Shown here piece after piece: positions 55,840 to 64,000 of a DNA stretch of 64,000 bases. The notes under the pieces are model-generated. The model was not told the origin of the DNA and ran no database searches. It worked only from the letters and a program-made list of their open reading frames with translations. The position numbers and the translations under genes are program-made. Within the stretch, counting starts at the first letter, position 1, and each line of letters begins with the position of its first letter. The DNA is from Streptomyces sp. DHE7-1 (GTDB lineage: Bacteria > Actinomycetota > Actinomycetes > Streptomycetales > Streptomycetaceae): the NCBI GenBank assembly GCA_016432725.1, contig JACJDG010000003.1, positions 372,001 through 436,000 of the forward strand. Direction: 5' to 3'.

Positions 55840-56923
55840 TCACGCCGCGCCGGCGAGGGTCCGGTAGAGGTCGAGGTGGCGTCGGCCCGCGGTCGCGAAC
55901 CCGTCGCGAAGGTGTCGCGCCAGAGCGCGGTCACCGGCGGTCGGTACGGTCGCGGGCTGTCGGGTTGCCTCTCTGAGCGCGCCGGTGAGTGCCTCGACGT
56001 CACCGGCGGGGACGATGGTGGCGGCCGAGTAGTCGGCGAGGAGAAGCGGCAGGTTGCCGGAGTCACTGGCGATGACGCGGCGTCCGCAGATGACGGCCTG
56101 GGCGACGGAGAGCGAGAACGGCTCTCCGTGCGCGCCCCGGTCGATCGTCGGATGGATGACGATGTCGCTCGCGCGGATCGCGGCCCAGCTCTGCCGGGGG
56201 TCGTAGTGGATGAAGTGCACGCGTCCCTTTCGCTGCCAGACCGCCGCCTGTTCCAGCAGGGACTCGGGGATGCCGGGCGGCCAGATGAGGTGCTGGGTTC
56301 CCGCGTGCACGAAGTGCAGGTCGGCGCCTTCGTCCAGCAGGGTCATGGACGCCTCCAGGCTCAGGTGGGAGCCCTTCCAGCGGGTCATCCGGCTGGGTTG
56401 CAGCACGGTGGTGCGTCCCGTTCCAGGCAGCCGGTAGGGCTCCTCGTCCAAGGGCAGCGCGAGCGCGAGGACGATGACGTCGATGTCGGGCAGTCTGCGT
56501 CGGACCTCCTCGGCGACGAACTCGGAGTGGGCGACGATCGGGCCGGGGAGCGTGGCGAGGAACTCCCACTGCTCCGGCCGCACGTCGATGTTGTGCAGGT
56601 CGAAGAGGAAGCGCCCGCGCCACCGGCGCTCCCGCAGCAGTCCCACGACGGCGGTCACCACCTCGGGCTTGTGCCACTGGGGTTGTGCCAGTGCACGATG
56701 TCCGCGCCGCGGCATCGCTCGGCGAGCAGGGCGGCTCGGTCGGGGTGGAGGGCTCGGCGATGTCGAGGGCCGGTTCGTAGACGCAGCCGGGTGACTGCCG
56801 CGTGCCGACGACGGAGCGGACCTCGCACGGCAGGGCCGCGAGTTGACCCACGACCGCGTTCAGGTGGGTCTCCACACCGCCGGTGACGGGCAGTCCGGTC
56901 CAGTGGACATGGACGATACGCAC
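55840..56923 (-). CDS. GT4-type glycosyltransferase
   Basis: About 361 residues after two repairs (about 56750 and 56686, one C each). It starts GTG 56923, RIVHVHWTGLPVTGGVETHL. The GT-B C-terminal half has VLQPSRMTRWKGSHLSLEA and GAHGEPFSLSVAQAVICGRRVIAS with the EPFxxxxxEA-like donor-binding motif (PFSLSVAQA). The donor and acceptor are unknown. It starts 5 nt after the SUMF1-like stop, firmly inside the operon. Sugar attachment to, or masking of, the azapteridine is possible. Confidence 0.85.
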
Positions 56924-56928
56924 GCCGG

Positions 56929-57941
56929 TCAGACCTCCCCGGACGCGGGTACGTCCTCGGCCAGCCGGAAGCCCATCGCGTACAGCGAGCGCGGGTACGG
57001 GCCGTGCCGGCGCTGGCACCTGGCCAGATCACGGAACCTGTTGAAGGCGCCGCCCGGGCGATGCGGTAGGCGCCGAGCCTCAGGTACAGGTCGTCGCGCA
57101 CCAGTTCCCCGCCCGGGTAGGGGCGGTAGGTGCTGCTGGTGTACTCCTCGACGTTTCCCGCCATGTCCAGGGCCCCGCACCAGGACCGTCCCTCGGGAAA
57201 GGCCCCGACCGGACTGGTCATGAGCAGACCGGTCTCCAGAGTGTTGGCCGCCTGGGCGTCCCATGTGTCGCCCCAGGGGTGGCGCAGCCCGTCGGGTCCC
57301 GCCGCGGCGTACTCCCACTCCTGTTCGGTGGGCAGCCGGAAGCGGCGGCCGGTACGACGGGCGAGCCAGCCGGCGTAGGCGTCGGCGCTCTGCGCGGTGA
57401 CCGTGTACACGGGGTGGTTGGCGGCGGAGGGGTCGAACCGGCCGTAGTTCCAGTTGCTCGGTATCTCCGTATGGCCGGTGTCCTTGAGGAAGACCGCGAA
57501 CTCCGCGTTGGTCACGGGGTGTCTGGCGATGGCGAAGTCCGCGACCAGGAGGGTGTGGCGGGGGCACTCCTTCTCCACCCAGGACCGCTGCACGCCGAAC
57601 CGGGCGGAGTCGGCGTGCAGCGCGTCGACCTCGCCCTCGGGTGTGCCGAGGAGTGCCTGGCCGGCGGGTACGCGCAGCATCCGCGGGGCGTCCCAGCGAA
57701 TCCGCGGGTCACCCGCGAGGGCCAGGGCGGTACCCGCCGCCAGTCGGTGTTCGAGCGGGAGTGACGCGTCCTCGACCTCGGCGGCCAGCTCGTCGGCCGG
57801 GTGGCCGGCGACTCGCGCGAAGTACCGGAGGCGCTCGGCTCTGGGCTCCACGTAGCCTTCGGGCAGCCCCATCGCCGCCCGGTCGGTGAGGGAGTTGATG
57901 TCGGCGTCGACCAGGTTCGTGTGCACGACGTGGGAGGTCAC
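56929..57941 (-). CDS. SUMF1/formylglycine-generating-enzyme-like protein (ToxD-like)
   Basis: About 337 residues. The C-type-lectin-like FGE core (residues about 110-337) contains FAIARHPVTNAEFAVF, RFRLPTEQEWEYAA, GAFPEGRSWCGALDMAGNVEEYT and the terminal SLYAMGFRLA. The canonical copper cysteines of true FGEs are not in place. The N-terminal 100 residues are helical. ToxD of the toxoflavin pathway belongs to this family. GTG 57941 overlaps the RibD stop (GTGA). One break at about 57062 is fixed by one G. Confidence 0.85.
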
Positions 57942-59070
57942 GTCGCTCCTTCCTCGTGAGGGGCGGACCGGGGCTCCAGCACGGTGCGCACGTCCTCGCC
58001 GAGCCGGCGCGTCCCGATCACGCGGAAGACCGGCGCGGCACCGCAGGACGGCACATCGAGACCGCGGACGGCGGGCGCGCCGTCCTGTCCGAGCAGCCGG
58101 GCCGCGCTGTACCAGACGATCCGGTCCACCAGGGACTCGGTCAGGAGGGCGCCGGCCAGCGTCGCGCCTCCTTCGACCAGGAGCGACCTGATGCCCCGGT
58201 CGTACAGCTCGTGCAGGGACGTGCTGAGGTACCGTGCGCCGGGGGCCACGGTGATCAGCTCGGCCGCTCCGAGGTACCCGTCCCCCGTCGTCCGGGTGGT
58301 GAGGATCCAGGTGGGGCCGCTCCGTCGGACGCGAGGCGGGAGCCGGCGGTGGTACGCAGCCGACGGTCGAAGACCACCCGCACCGGCTGCCGCCCCCGTG
58401 GGCGCCCGGCGGGGTCGCGGGCGGTGAGCTCCGGATCGTCGACCAGGACGGTGTTGCTGCCGACGGCGATCGCGTCGGTCCGGGCGCGCAGTAGATGGGT
58501 GTCCCTGCGCGCCGGCGGACCGGTGATCCAGCGGCTGCTCCCGTCGCGCGCCGCGATGCGCCCGTCGAGCGTGGCCGCGAGTTTGAGGGTGACGTGCGGC
58601 CGCCGGGTGACCGAGCTGGCCAGCCAGGCGTGGTTGACCTCCGCGGCCCGCTCCGCGAGGAGCCCGGAGCGGACGTCGACTCCGGCTTCGCGCAGCGCCG
58701 CGGCGCCCTCGCCGGAGAGGGTGGGATCGGAGACGGCGTAGACGACCCGGCGGATACCGGCGTCGAGCAGGGCCCGGGTGCAGGGCCGGTGCGGCCCTGC
58801 CGGCTGCAGGGTTCGAGGGTGACCACGGCGGTGCCGCCCGGGCGAGAGGTCCGGCGGCGCGCAGGGCGTGGACCTCGGCGTGCGGTCCCCGGCCTTCCGA
58901 TGCCAGCCCGCCCCGGCCTGCCGGCCCTCGCGGTCGAGGATCACCGCCCCGACGACCGGGTTGGGAGCCACGGTGCCGAGGCCGCGCCGGGCCAGTGACA
59001 CGGCTCGGCGCATCGCGGTGCGCTCGTCCTCGGTGAAGGTCCGCGCGGCCTCGTGGGCCGCGGATGTCAC
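57938..59070 (-). CDS. ribD: Bifunctional RibD-type deaminase/reductase (ToxE-like)
   Basis: About 378 residues after four one-base repairs (about 58885, 58842, 58790 and 58313). The deaminase domain has APNPVVGAVI, GGPHAEVHAL (zinc His and catalytic Glu) and EPCSRQGRTGPC (zinc cysteines). The reductase domain has LKLAATLDGRIAA, SRWITGPPARRD, VGSNTVLVDDPELTAR and LLVEGGATLAGALL, all as in true RibD. It would deaminate the GTP cyclohydrolase II product. GTG 59070 overlaps the RibA stop (GTGA). Location next to WD40 and SUMF1 genes, not ribE/ribH, points to a secondary pathway. Confidence 0.88.
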
Positions 59071-59753
59071 GACGCCCCCCGTGGTGGGGCGGCGAGCGGG
59101 TGCCCGAGCAGGGGACGGGTCGCGCCCAGCGCGTCGAGATGGCCCATCAGCCGGTCCTTGACCTCCAGGTACGCCTCGTTGAAGGGCGTGCGGAAGCCGC
59201 CGAGCGGAACCCGGTCCTCGACCGCGATCCCCAGGGTGGCGAGTTGCCCGACCTTCTCCGGGTTGTTCGTCATGAGCCGGACCCGGGTGATGCCGAGATG
59301 GCGCAGGCAGTCCGCGGCGATCCGGAAGTCGCGCCCCTCCGCGGGGAAGCCGAGGGCGAGGTTGGCGCTGATGGTGTCGTGCCCCGCCGCTTGCAGCGCG
59401 TAGGCGCGGATCTTGTTCGCCAGACCGATGCCCCGCCCTTCCTGGCGGAGCATGTAGACGAGGACACCGTTGTGCGAGTGGACGATGGTCTCCAGGGCCG
59501 CGGACAGCTGGGGGCCGCAGTCGCACTTCTCGGAGCCCAGGACGTCGCCGGTGAAGCAGGCGCTGTGGATGCGCGCGATCGGCGGGGTGCCCGATTCCCT
59601 CCTGGGCGCGATCGTGCGCAGGGTGACCACTTCTTCCGTCTCCTGACCGTCCGCGCCGACGTGGCCGAAGACGGTCAGCTGCATCAGGGTCGAGCCGACC
59701 GGGACAGGGGCACTCGCCAGGCGTGCCACCGACGTCTCATCGGATGTCGTCAT
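59067..59753 (-). CDS. ribA: GTP cyclohydrolase II (ToxB-like)
   Basis: 228 residues, stand-alone RibA without a DHBP-synthase domain. The zinc-site motif GDVLGSEKCDCG with an upstream cysteine (SACFTGD), the catalytic RQEGRGIGLANKIRAYALQ and the MTNNPEK region are complete. It converts GTP to 2,5-diamino-6-(5-phosphoribosylamino)pyrimidin-4-one. It starts 10 nt after the WD40 stop. Stand-alone form and neighbours resemble ToxB rather than a riboflavin operon. Confidence 0.94.
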   Translation of the reverse strand: MTTSDETSVARLASAPVPVGSTLMQLTVFGHVGADGQETEEVVTLRTIAPRRESGTPPIARIHSACFTGDVLGSEKCDCGPQLSAALETIVHSHNGVLVYMLRQEGRGIGLANKIRAYALQAAGHDTISANLALGFPAEGRDFRIAADCLRHLGITRVRLMTNNPEKVGQLATLGIAVEDRVPLGGFRTPFNEAYLEVKDRLMGHLDALGATRPLLGHPLAAPPRGAS

Positions 59754-59763
59754 CGGGCGGCTC

Positions 59764-61482
59764 CTACTCGCTCCGGCCGGTGTTCACGGCGGCGGGCGTC
59801 CTTATCCCGTACACCCGGCCGTCGTACGAGGAGGCCAGGAAGCGTCCCGGTGAGCCGGCCGCCGTCAGCGCGGAGATTCCGGCGGTCGTCGGCCGCTCGT
59901 CGGCCACCCATTCGCCGGCGGCCGGGTCGTAGACGGCGACCCGGCCGTGGTAGCCGCCTGTCGCGATCAGGCTGGTGTGCGGGTCGACCGCGACGCACTT
60001 GATGCTGTTGCGGTGCGGGGTCGTCACCACCGCCTGCCGTTCTCCGGCAGCGGTCCAGATCCTCAGCGTCAGGTCGCGGCTCACGCTGACGAACCGCCCG
60101 TCGGGAAGCGCCGCCGCTCCGTTGGCTATGCGCGCGTGCGCCTCGTCGTCGGCGGCGACGAGGCCCAGATCCGGCAGGGAGTGCCACCTCGCGGCGCCGG
60201 TGGCGCACACACTGAACAGCACCCCGTTCTGGACGGCCATGCCCTTCACGGCGTTGTCCTGGATCCGGTGTTCGCCCACCGGCTTCAGCCCGGTACCCGC
60301 CTCGTCGCGCAGCACCAGTGCCTCGCCCGTGTAGGTGCCGACCACCAGCGTGTCGCCGCCGGATGAGGTGTGCACGGCCGCGCAGTTCAGCGGTGAGCGG
60401 TGCTGGTACAGCACCGCTCCGGTGATCGCGTCGTACAGGGCGCCGAGCTGGCCGCCACTGACGACGGTCCCCGCGACGGGGACGACGAAGTTGCAGCAAC
60501 TGCCGAGCTCGGCCACCGCCTCGTCGTCGCGCCGGACCGTGCCGCTGTCCCCGACCGTGAACCGCCCGGCGGGCGTGTTCGCGACCGCGTTCAGGCCCGG
60601 GGTGGGCTCGACGGCGCTCAGGTCCCAGCCGCCGGTCTCCCGGTCGAAGACGGCGTAGCTCGATCCGAAGGTGCCGAAGACCCAGCGGGTGGCGTCCAGT
60701 TTGGCGCAGGAACGCAGCCAGACGCCGGCCGGCACCTCGCTCGTCAGCAGGTGGACGGGCTCCGCGCCCTCGTCCAGACGCCACAGCCGCACCGTGCGGT
60801 CGTAGCTGGAACTGAGCAGGACGCCGCCCTCGGCGTCGTAGGCGAGCCGCTTGATCCCGGCGTCGTGCACCCGGTGGCGCCGCGTGCCCGACGGGTCGAT
60901 GAGGATCAGCTCTCCCTCGTCGTTGCCGAGCGCGAAGCGGTCCACGCCCAGCACGGCGACCGTGTCCGTCTCCACGTCCCCGAGGTCGATCACGCTCAGC
61001 ACACGTCCACTGACCGCGTCCCATCGGCGGACGGTGCCGTCGTCGCTGGTGGTCACCAACTCCGCTCCCGCGCGCACCCATTCGACGGACAGGACGTCGG
61101 CCTCGTGCCCCTCGAGGCGGTGGATCAGCCGGCCGTCCAGGTCGTAGATCCGGGCGACGTGGTCGCGGGACGCCGTCGCCACCCGTGTCTCGTCGGGCGA
61201 GACCACGGTCATCTCCACGTCGTCCTTCTGATCGGCGAGAACCGTGATGAGACGCAGGTCCGGGACGGACCATAAGCGGGCCGAGTAGTCGCTGCTCGAC
61301 GTCACGACGATGCGGCCGGAAGCGGAGAACCTGCACTGGTTGGCGAGATGGTCGTGGCGCGCCTCGGTGATGGCGGTACGGGTCGACGCATTCCAGAGAA
61401 TGACCCTGTTGTCATATCCGGCGGTCACCACGAGACCGCCGTGGGCGTCGATTCCGCTGATCGGGGACGTGTGCTTGATCAT
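59764..61482 (-). CDS. WD40-repeat protein (ToxC-like)
   Basis: 572 residues made of about 12-14 WD-like blades (for example DNRVILWNAS, DYSARLWSV, DGTVRRWDAVSG, DRTVRLWRL, DLTLRIWT), enough for two propellers. WD40 proteins are scaffolds rather than typical enzymes; ToxC of the toxoflavin operon is also a WD-repeat protein of unknown role. ATG 61482 with AGGGAG upstream is the first gene of the operon. Confidence 0.9.
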   Translation of the reverse strand: MIKHTSPISGIDAHGGLVVTAGYDNRVILWNASTRTAITEARHDHLANQCRFSASGRIVVTSSSDYSARLWSVPDLRLITVLADQKDDVEMTVVSPDETRVATASRDHVARIYDLDGRLIHRLEGHEADVLSVEWVRAGAELVTTSDDGTVRRWDAVSGRVLSVIDLGDVETDTVAVLGVDRFALGNDEGELILIDPSGTRRHRVHDAGIKRLAYDAEGGVLLSSSYDRTVRLWRLDEGAEPVHLLTSEVPAGVWLRSCAKLDATRWVFGTFGSSYAVFDRETGGWDLSAVEPTPGLNAVANTPAGRFTVGDSGTVRRDDEAVAELGSCCNFVVPVAGTVVSGGQLGALYDAITGAVLYQHRSPLNCAAVHTSSGGDTLVVGTYTGEALVLRDEAGTGLKPVGEHRIQDNAVKGMAVQNGVLFSVCATGAARWHSLPDLGLVAADDEAHARIANGAAALPDGRFVSVSRDLTLRIWTAAGERQAVVTTPHRNSIKCVAVDPHTSLIATGGYHGRVAVYDPAAGEWVADERPTTAGISALTAAGSPGRFLASSYDGRVYGIRTPAAVNTGRSE

Positions 61483-61997
61483 GGATTCTCCCTGTCGCCG
61501 CGTCGCGACGCGGCATTTCGGGCAGGGGCGTGCGCCCGTTCGAGGCGATGACGCCACATGGGTGATGGGGACGGAGTCCGCCGGCTGAATATCCCGTGAA
61601 GGAAATGCGAACGAAGAACTGAACTGGGTCGAGTCATGCGTCGACGGCGGGCCACTTCACGGCCGAGGAAGGACTGTAGTTTTGGCAAATGTCGGCGTCA
61701 ACATCCGCCGGACGGCTGTCTCGTTTTCACATGCTCCGGTCAGCCGGAAACACTCGGTGAATTGAGCCGGGCCCGTCTGCCGAGCACGCCGCGCGGACAC
61801 CGGAATCCCGGGCACCGCCCGTGCGAGCGCCCGATCACCATCGTTCCGGCCGCTTGCCGAAATCCGCCCCTCCGGGCCGGGCGGTCATGACCCAGAAGCC
61901 TTCCGGCCGCCCGGAACAAGCCAATGTGCAGTGGCCATGTTGCCGGGAGGAGCGGCTTCAACCTTCCATGGGGGGAAGCGATCTTAGAGGGGGATCA
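61483..61997. promoter_or_regulatory. Divergent promoter region of the tox-like operon
   Basis: 515 nt between the WD40 gene (minus) and the questin-oxidase-like gene (plus). The part at 61585-61760 is AT-richer than its surroundings (AATATCCCGTGAAGGAAATG, TAGTTTTGGCAAATG, GTTTTCACATGC) and likely holds the promoters. No supported gene within it. Confidence 0.45.
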
Positions 61998-63031
61998 GTG
62001 GACGAGCTGGACGGCGCTCTGCAGTACCTCGGCGACTCCGGGCCCGAGTTCGGTCCCGGTGTGAGCAACCACGGGCCCATGGCCGCGGAGGCCCTCGGAC
62101 AACTCGGGCACACCGCGGCGATCGGCGCGTGGGTCTCCGCCTACCGCAAGATCCTCTACGAGGATACCTACGGACGCTTCCACCGGATCGATCACGACAA
62201 CTGGCGGCCCGCTCTCGGCAACATGCGCCTCCTCGGCGACTGGACCGAGTTCTTCCGCCGGGAACTCGCCGAGGCGGCGTGGACCGACGTCCTCGCCCGG
62301 TGGTGGCCCCGCCTGCTCCCCGGGTTCGCCGCCGGAGGCGGCCACGGCGTCATCCGCACCGGGCACGCGGTGCGGATGCTGACGGAGGCCCACACGCCAT
62401 GGCGTCTGGAGGAGCTCGCCCGGGGACTCGGCTACTGGGCCGGCCGGTACCAGGAGCTGCCCGAGGCGCCTTCGACACCACGTGAGCGGGACCTGGCGGA
62501 GACGTGGGCGGCGGTCCCGAAGCTGCGCAGCGACCAGGGCATGGGCATGATCTTCCGAATCCGGCTCGAAACGGTCTGGCTCGAACCTGACTTCGCGCCG
62601 GCCGTGGACTCCCTGCTTCCCGAGGACGACGCCGACAGGGCGCTGAGCCGGCTCACCAGGGCCGCCGCCGGCAGCTACCTCGGGGACGATCACAGCACTC
62701 CCATGGCCTTCGTGCACGCGCTGACCACGCCCGCGGCGGTGCGCCTCGTGCTGCCGAGCCTGCCTCCCGAGCTGCACTGGCCGAGCGTGACCGCGGCGGT
62801 CCGCTTCTCCGCGGCCATCCGCAGCGCCTACGGGACCGGACGGCGCGAGCACCGTCCCGAGGAGCCGCCCCAGGACTACGCCACCCTCGCCGAACGAGCC
62901 CTGGCGACCGAGGACCCGCACGCCATCAAGTACGTCGAGGCCTGCCGACGCGAGGACGGGCTGGCCCCGATCCGGTGTACGCGATCGCGGCGACGGACTG
63001 GGTCCGCCGCTGCGAGACCGGCTCCTTCTGA
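61998..63031 (+). CDS. Questin-oxidase-family protein
   Basis: About 344 residues from GTG 61998 (GAGGGGGA upstream). It begins VDELDGALQYLGDSGPEFG with VSNHGPMAAEALGQLG, the opening of questin oxidase/AflY-like proteins (DUF4243), some of which perform Baeyer-Villiger ring cleavage. HSTPMAFVHALTTPAA lies in the second half. A break at about 62969 (CCCC) is fixed by one C, giving VYAIAATDWVRR and the stop at 63031. Divergent from the tox-like operon; it could tailor that product or belong elsewhere. Confidence 0.8.
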
Positions 63032-63052
63032 CCGCGGCCGGAGGATCCGCCG

Positions 63053-64000
63053 ATGACCGAGCACCCCTGGTGGGACGGTGCCGTGATCTATCACGTCTAC
63101 CCACGGAGTTTCCTCGACACCGACGGGGACGGCGTCGGCGATCTTGGCGGCATCACCCGCCGGATGCCCTACCTCACCTCACTCGGAATCGACGCGCTGT
63201 GGCTGTCGCCCTTCTTTTCCTCGCCCATGGAGGATTTCGGGTACGACATCCGCGACCACACCGCCGTCGATCCGCTCTTCGGGAATCTGGCGGACTTCGA
63301 CGAGCTCATCCGCTGCGCCCACGACCATGGCCTGCGCGTCCTGATCGACTTCGTGCCCAATCACACTTCGAGTGAACACGCCTGGTTCCGGGAGTCGAGA
63401 AAGGGACCGGGAAACCGGTTGCGCGACTGGTATGTGTGGCGGGATCCGGTATCCGGAGGCGGGCCGCCCAACAACTGGGTCACCTTGTTCGGTGAATCCG
63501 CGTGGACCCGGGACACGGCGAGCGGCCAATACTATCTGCACTCGTTCCTGCCTTCCATGCCTGATCTCGACTGGCGCAATCCGGCGGTCAGGAACGCGAT
63601 GTTCGGTGTCGCACGTTTCTGGCTCGACCGTGGTGTCGACGGATTCCGTGTGGACTGCGCTCCGCTGCTCGCCAAGGATCCGCACATGCGGGACAACCCG
63701 CCGGCGCCCGCGGAATTCACGGCCCACCACCGTCCCATGGGCGCCTACGACGGCCAGCAGCACATCCACGACCAGGGGCACCCCGACGTCCACGAGATGT
63801 ACCGGGAGTTCCGCGGACTGCTCGACTCCTACGGCGAGGCCGGGGCGAGCGCGTCTGCGTGGGCGAGATCCACGAGTACGACTGGCCGGTCTGGAGCCGC
63901 TACTTCGGACGCGACCTCGACGAGTTCCACCTGCCCATAAACTTCGGCCTGCTGCGGACCCCCTGGCGGGCCCGGGCCGTTGCGGAACTCGTCCGGGCGG
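63053..64000 (+). CDS. GH13 alpha-glucosidase-like enzyme, N-terminal part (3' end outside window)
   Basis: At least 316 residues before the window edge. Opening WWDGAVIYHVYPRSFLDTDG, then DFVPNHTSSEH (conserved region I) and GFRVDCAP (region II with the catalytic aspartate); GEIHEYDWP after a break at about 63849 supplies the acid glutamate. It fits exo-alpha-glucosidases of GH13. It follows the questin-oxidase-like gene by 21 nt. Confidence 0.88.

Noticed and set aside
57938..59753. Ordinary riboflavin operon
   Set aside because: No ribE, ribH or DHBP synthase, and the genes are embedded between WD40 and SUMF1-like genes as in tox clusters; not fully excluded without the whole genome.

Overview
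The window is about 72% G+C with Streptomyces-style codon use. Typical Streptomyces families are present (roadblock/LC7, Dyp peroxidase, DHA2 exporters, stand-alone Clp_N, MerR/TipA-type regulator, NRPS), so this is very probably a Streptomyces or close relative. No rRNA, tRNA or CRISPR was seen.

Region 1 (1-24.3 kb) is a non-ribosomal peptide locus. On the plus strand, an FMN-dependent glutamate-synthase-type protein (cut by the window start), SbnA and SbnB form an operon expected to supply L-2,3-diaminopropionate (Dap). Convergent with it, separated by two long hairpins, three NRPS genes lie on the minus strand (21904 to 3245). Their order is [degenerate PCP]-C-A-PCP-C-A(Ser)-PCP / C-A(Asx)-PCP-C-A(Asx)-PCP-E / C-A(Asx)-PCP-TE, a five-module line. 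An MFS exporter and an ArsR-like regulator lie upstream, with three abutting copies of a 14-bp operator in front of the regulator.

Region 2 (24.3-50.4 kb) is mostly housekeeping and stress genes. It holds an EamA remnant, a two-domain VOC protein, an HbpS-like protein, a class II glutamine amidotransferase, a vWA/TROVE-like protein translationally coupled to an unknown partner, an Imm-5-like protein, a VanX-type dipeptidase, a second glutamate-synthase-like protein with a pyruvate-oxidase-type enzyme, hemerythrin, SDR, roadblock, ArsR, a secreted phosphoesterase, Dyp peroxidase, SRPBCC, a very large M48 membrane peptidase, a MerR-methyltransferase fusion, and a Clp_N-only protein divergent from a small HTH protein. 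A 180-bp element with 21-bp perfect terminal inverted repeats sits between two genes at 45.8-46.0 kb.

Region 3 (50.5-61.5 kb, minus strand) is the most interesting. Ten tightly packed genes run WD40 protein, GTP cyclohydrolase II, RibD, SUMF1/FGE-like protein, glycosyltransferase, nucleoside hydrolase, DHA2 exporter, phosphoribosyltransferase, NCS2 purine permease, HD phosphohydrolase. The first four correspond to ToxC, ToxB, ToxE and ToxD of the toxoflavin (azapteridine) pathway. The nucleoside hydrolase and HD protein could supply the ribose and phosphate removal that the route from GTP needs. A questin-oxidase-like gene diverges from the operon, followed by a GH13 enzyme cut by the window end.

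About 30 reading frames break at a single position, nearly always in a short G or C run, and each is restored by adding one G or C. This looks like systematic homopolymer error in the assembly rather than real decay, so I annotate these genes across the breaks and note each break. Only a few fragments lacking whole domains are called pseudogenes.
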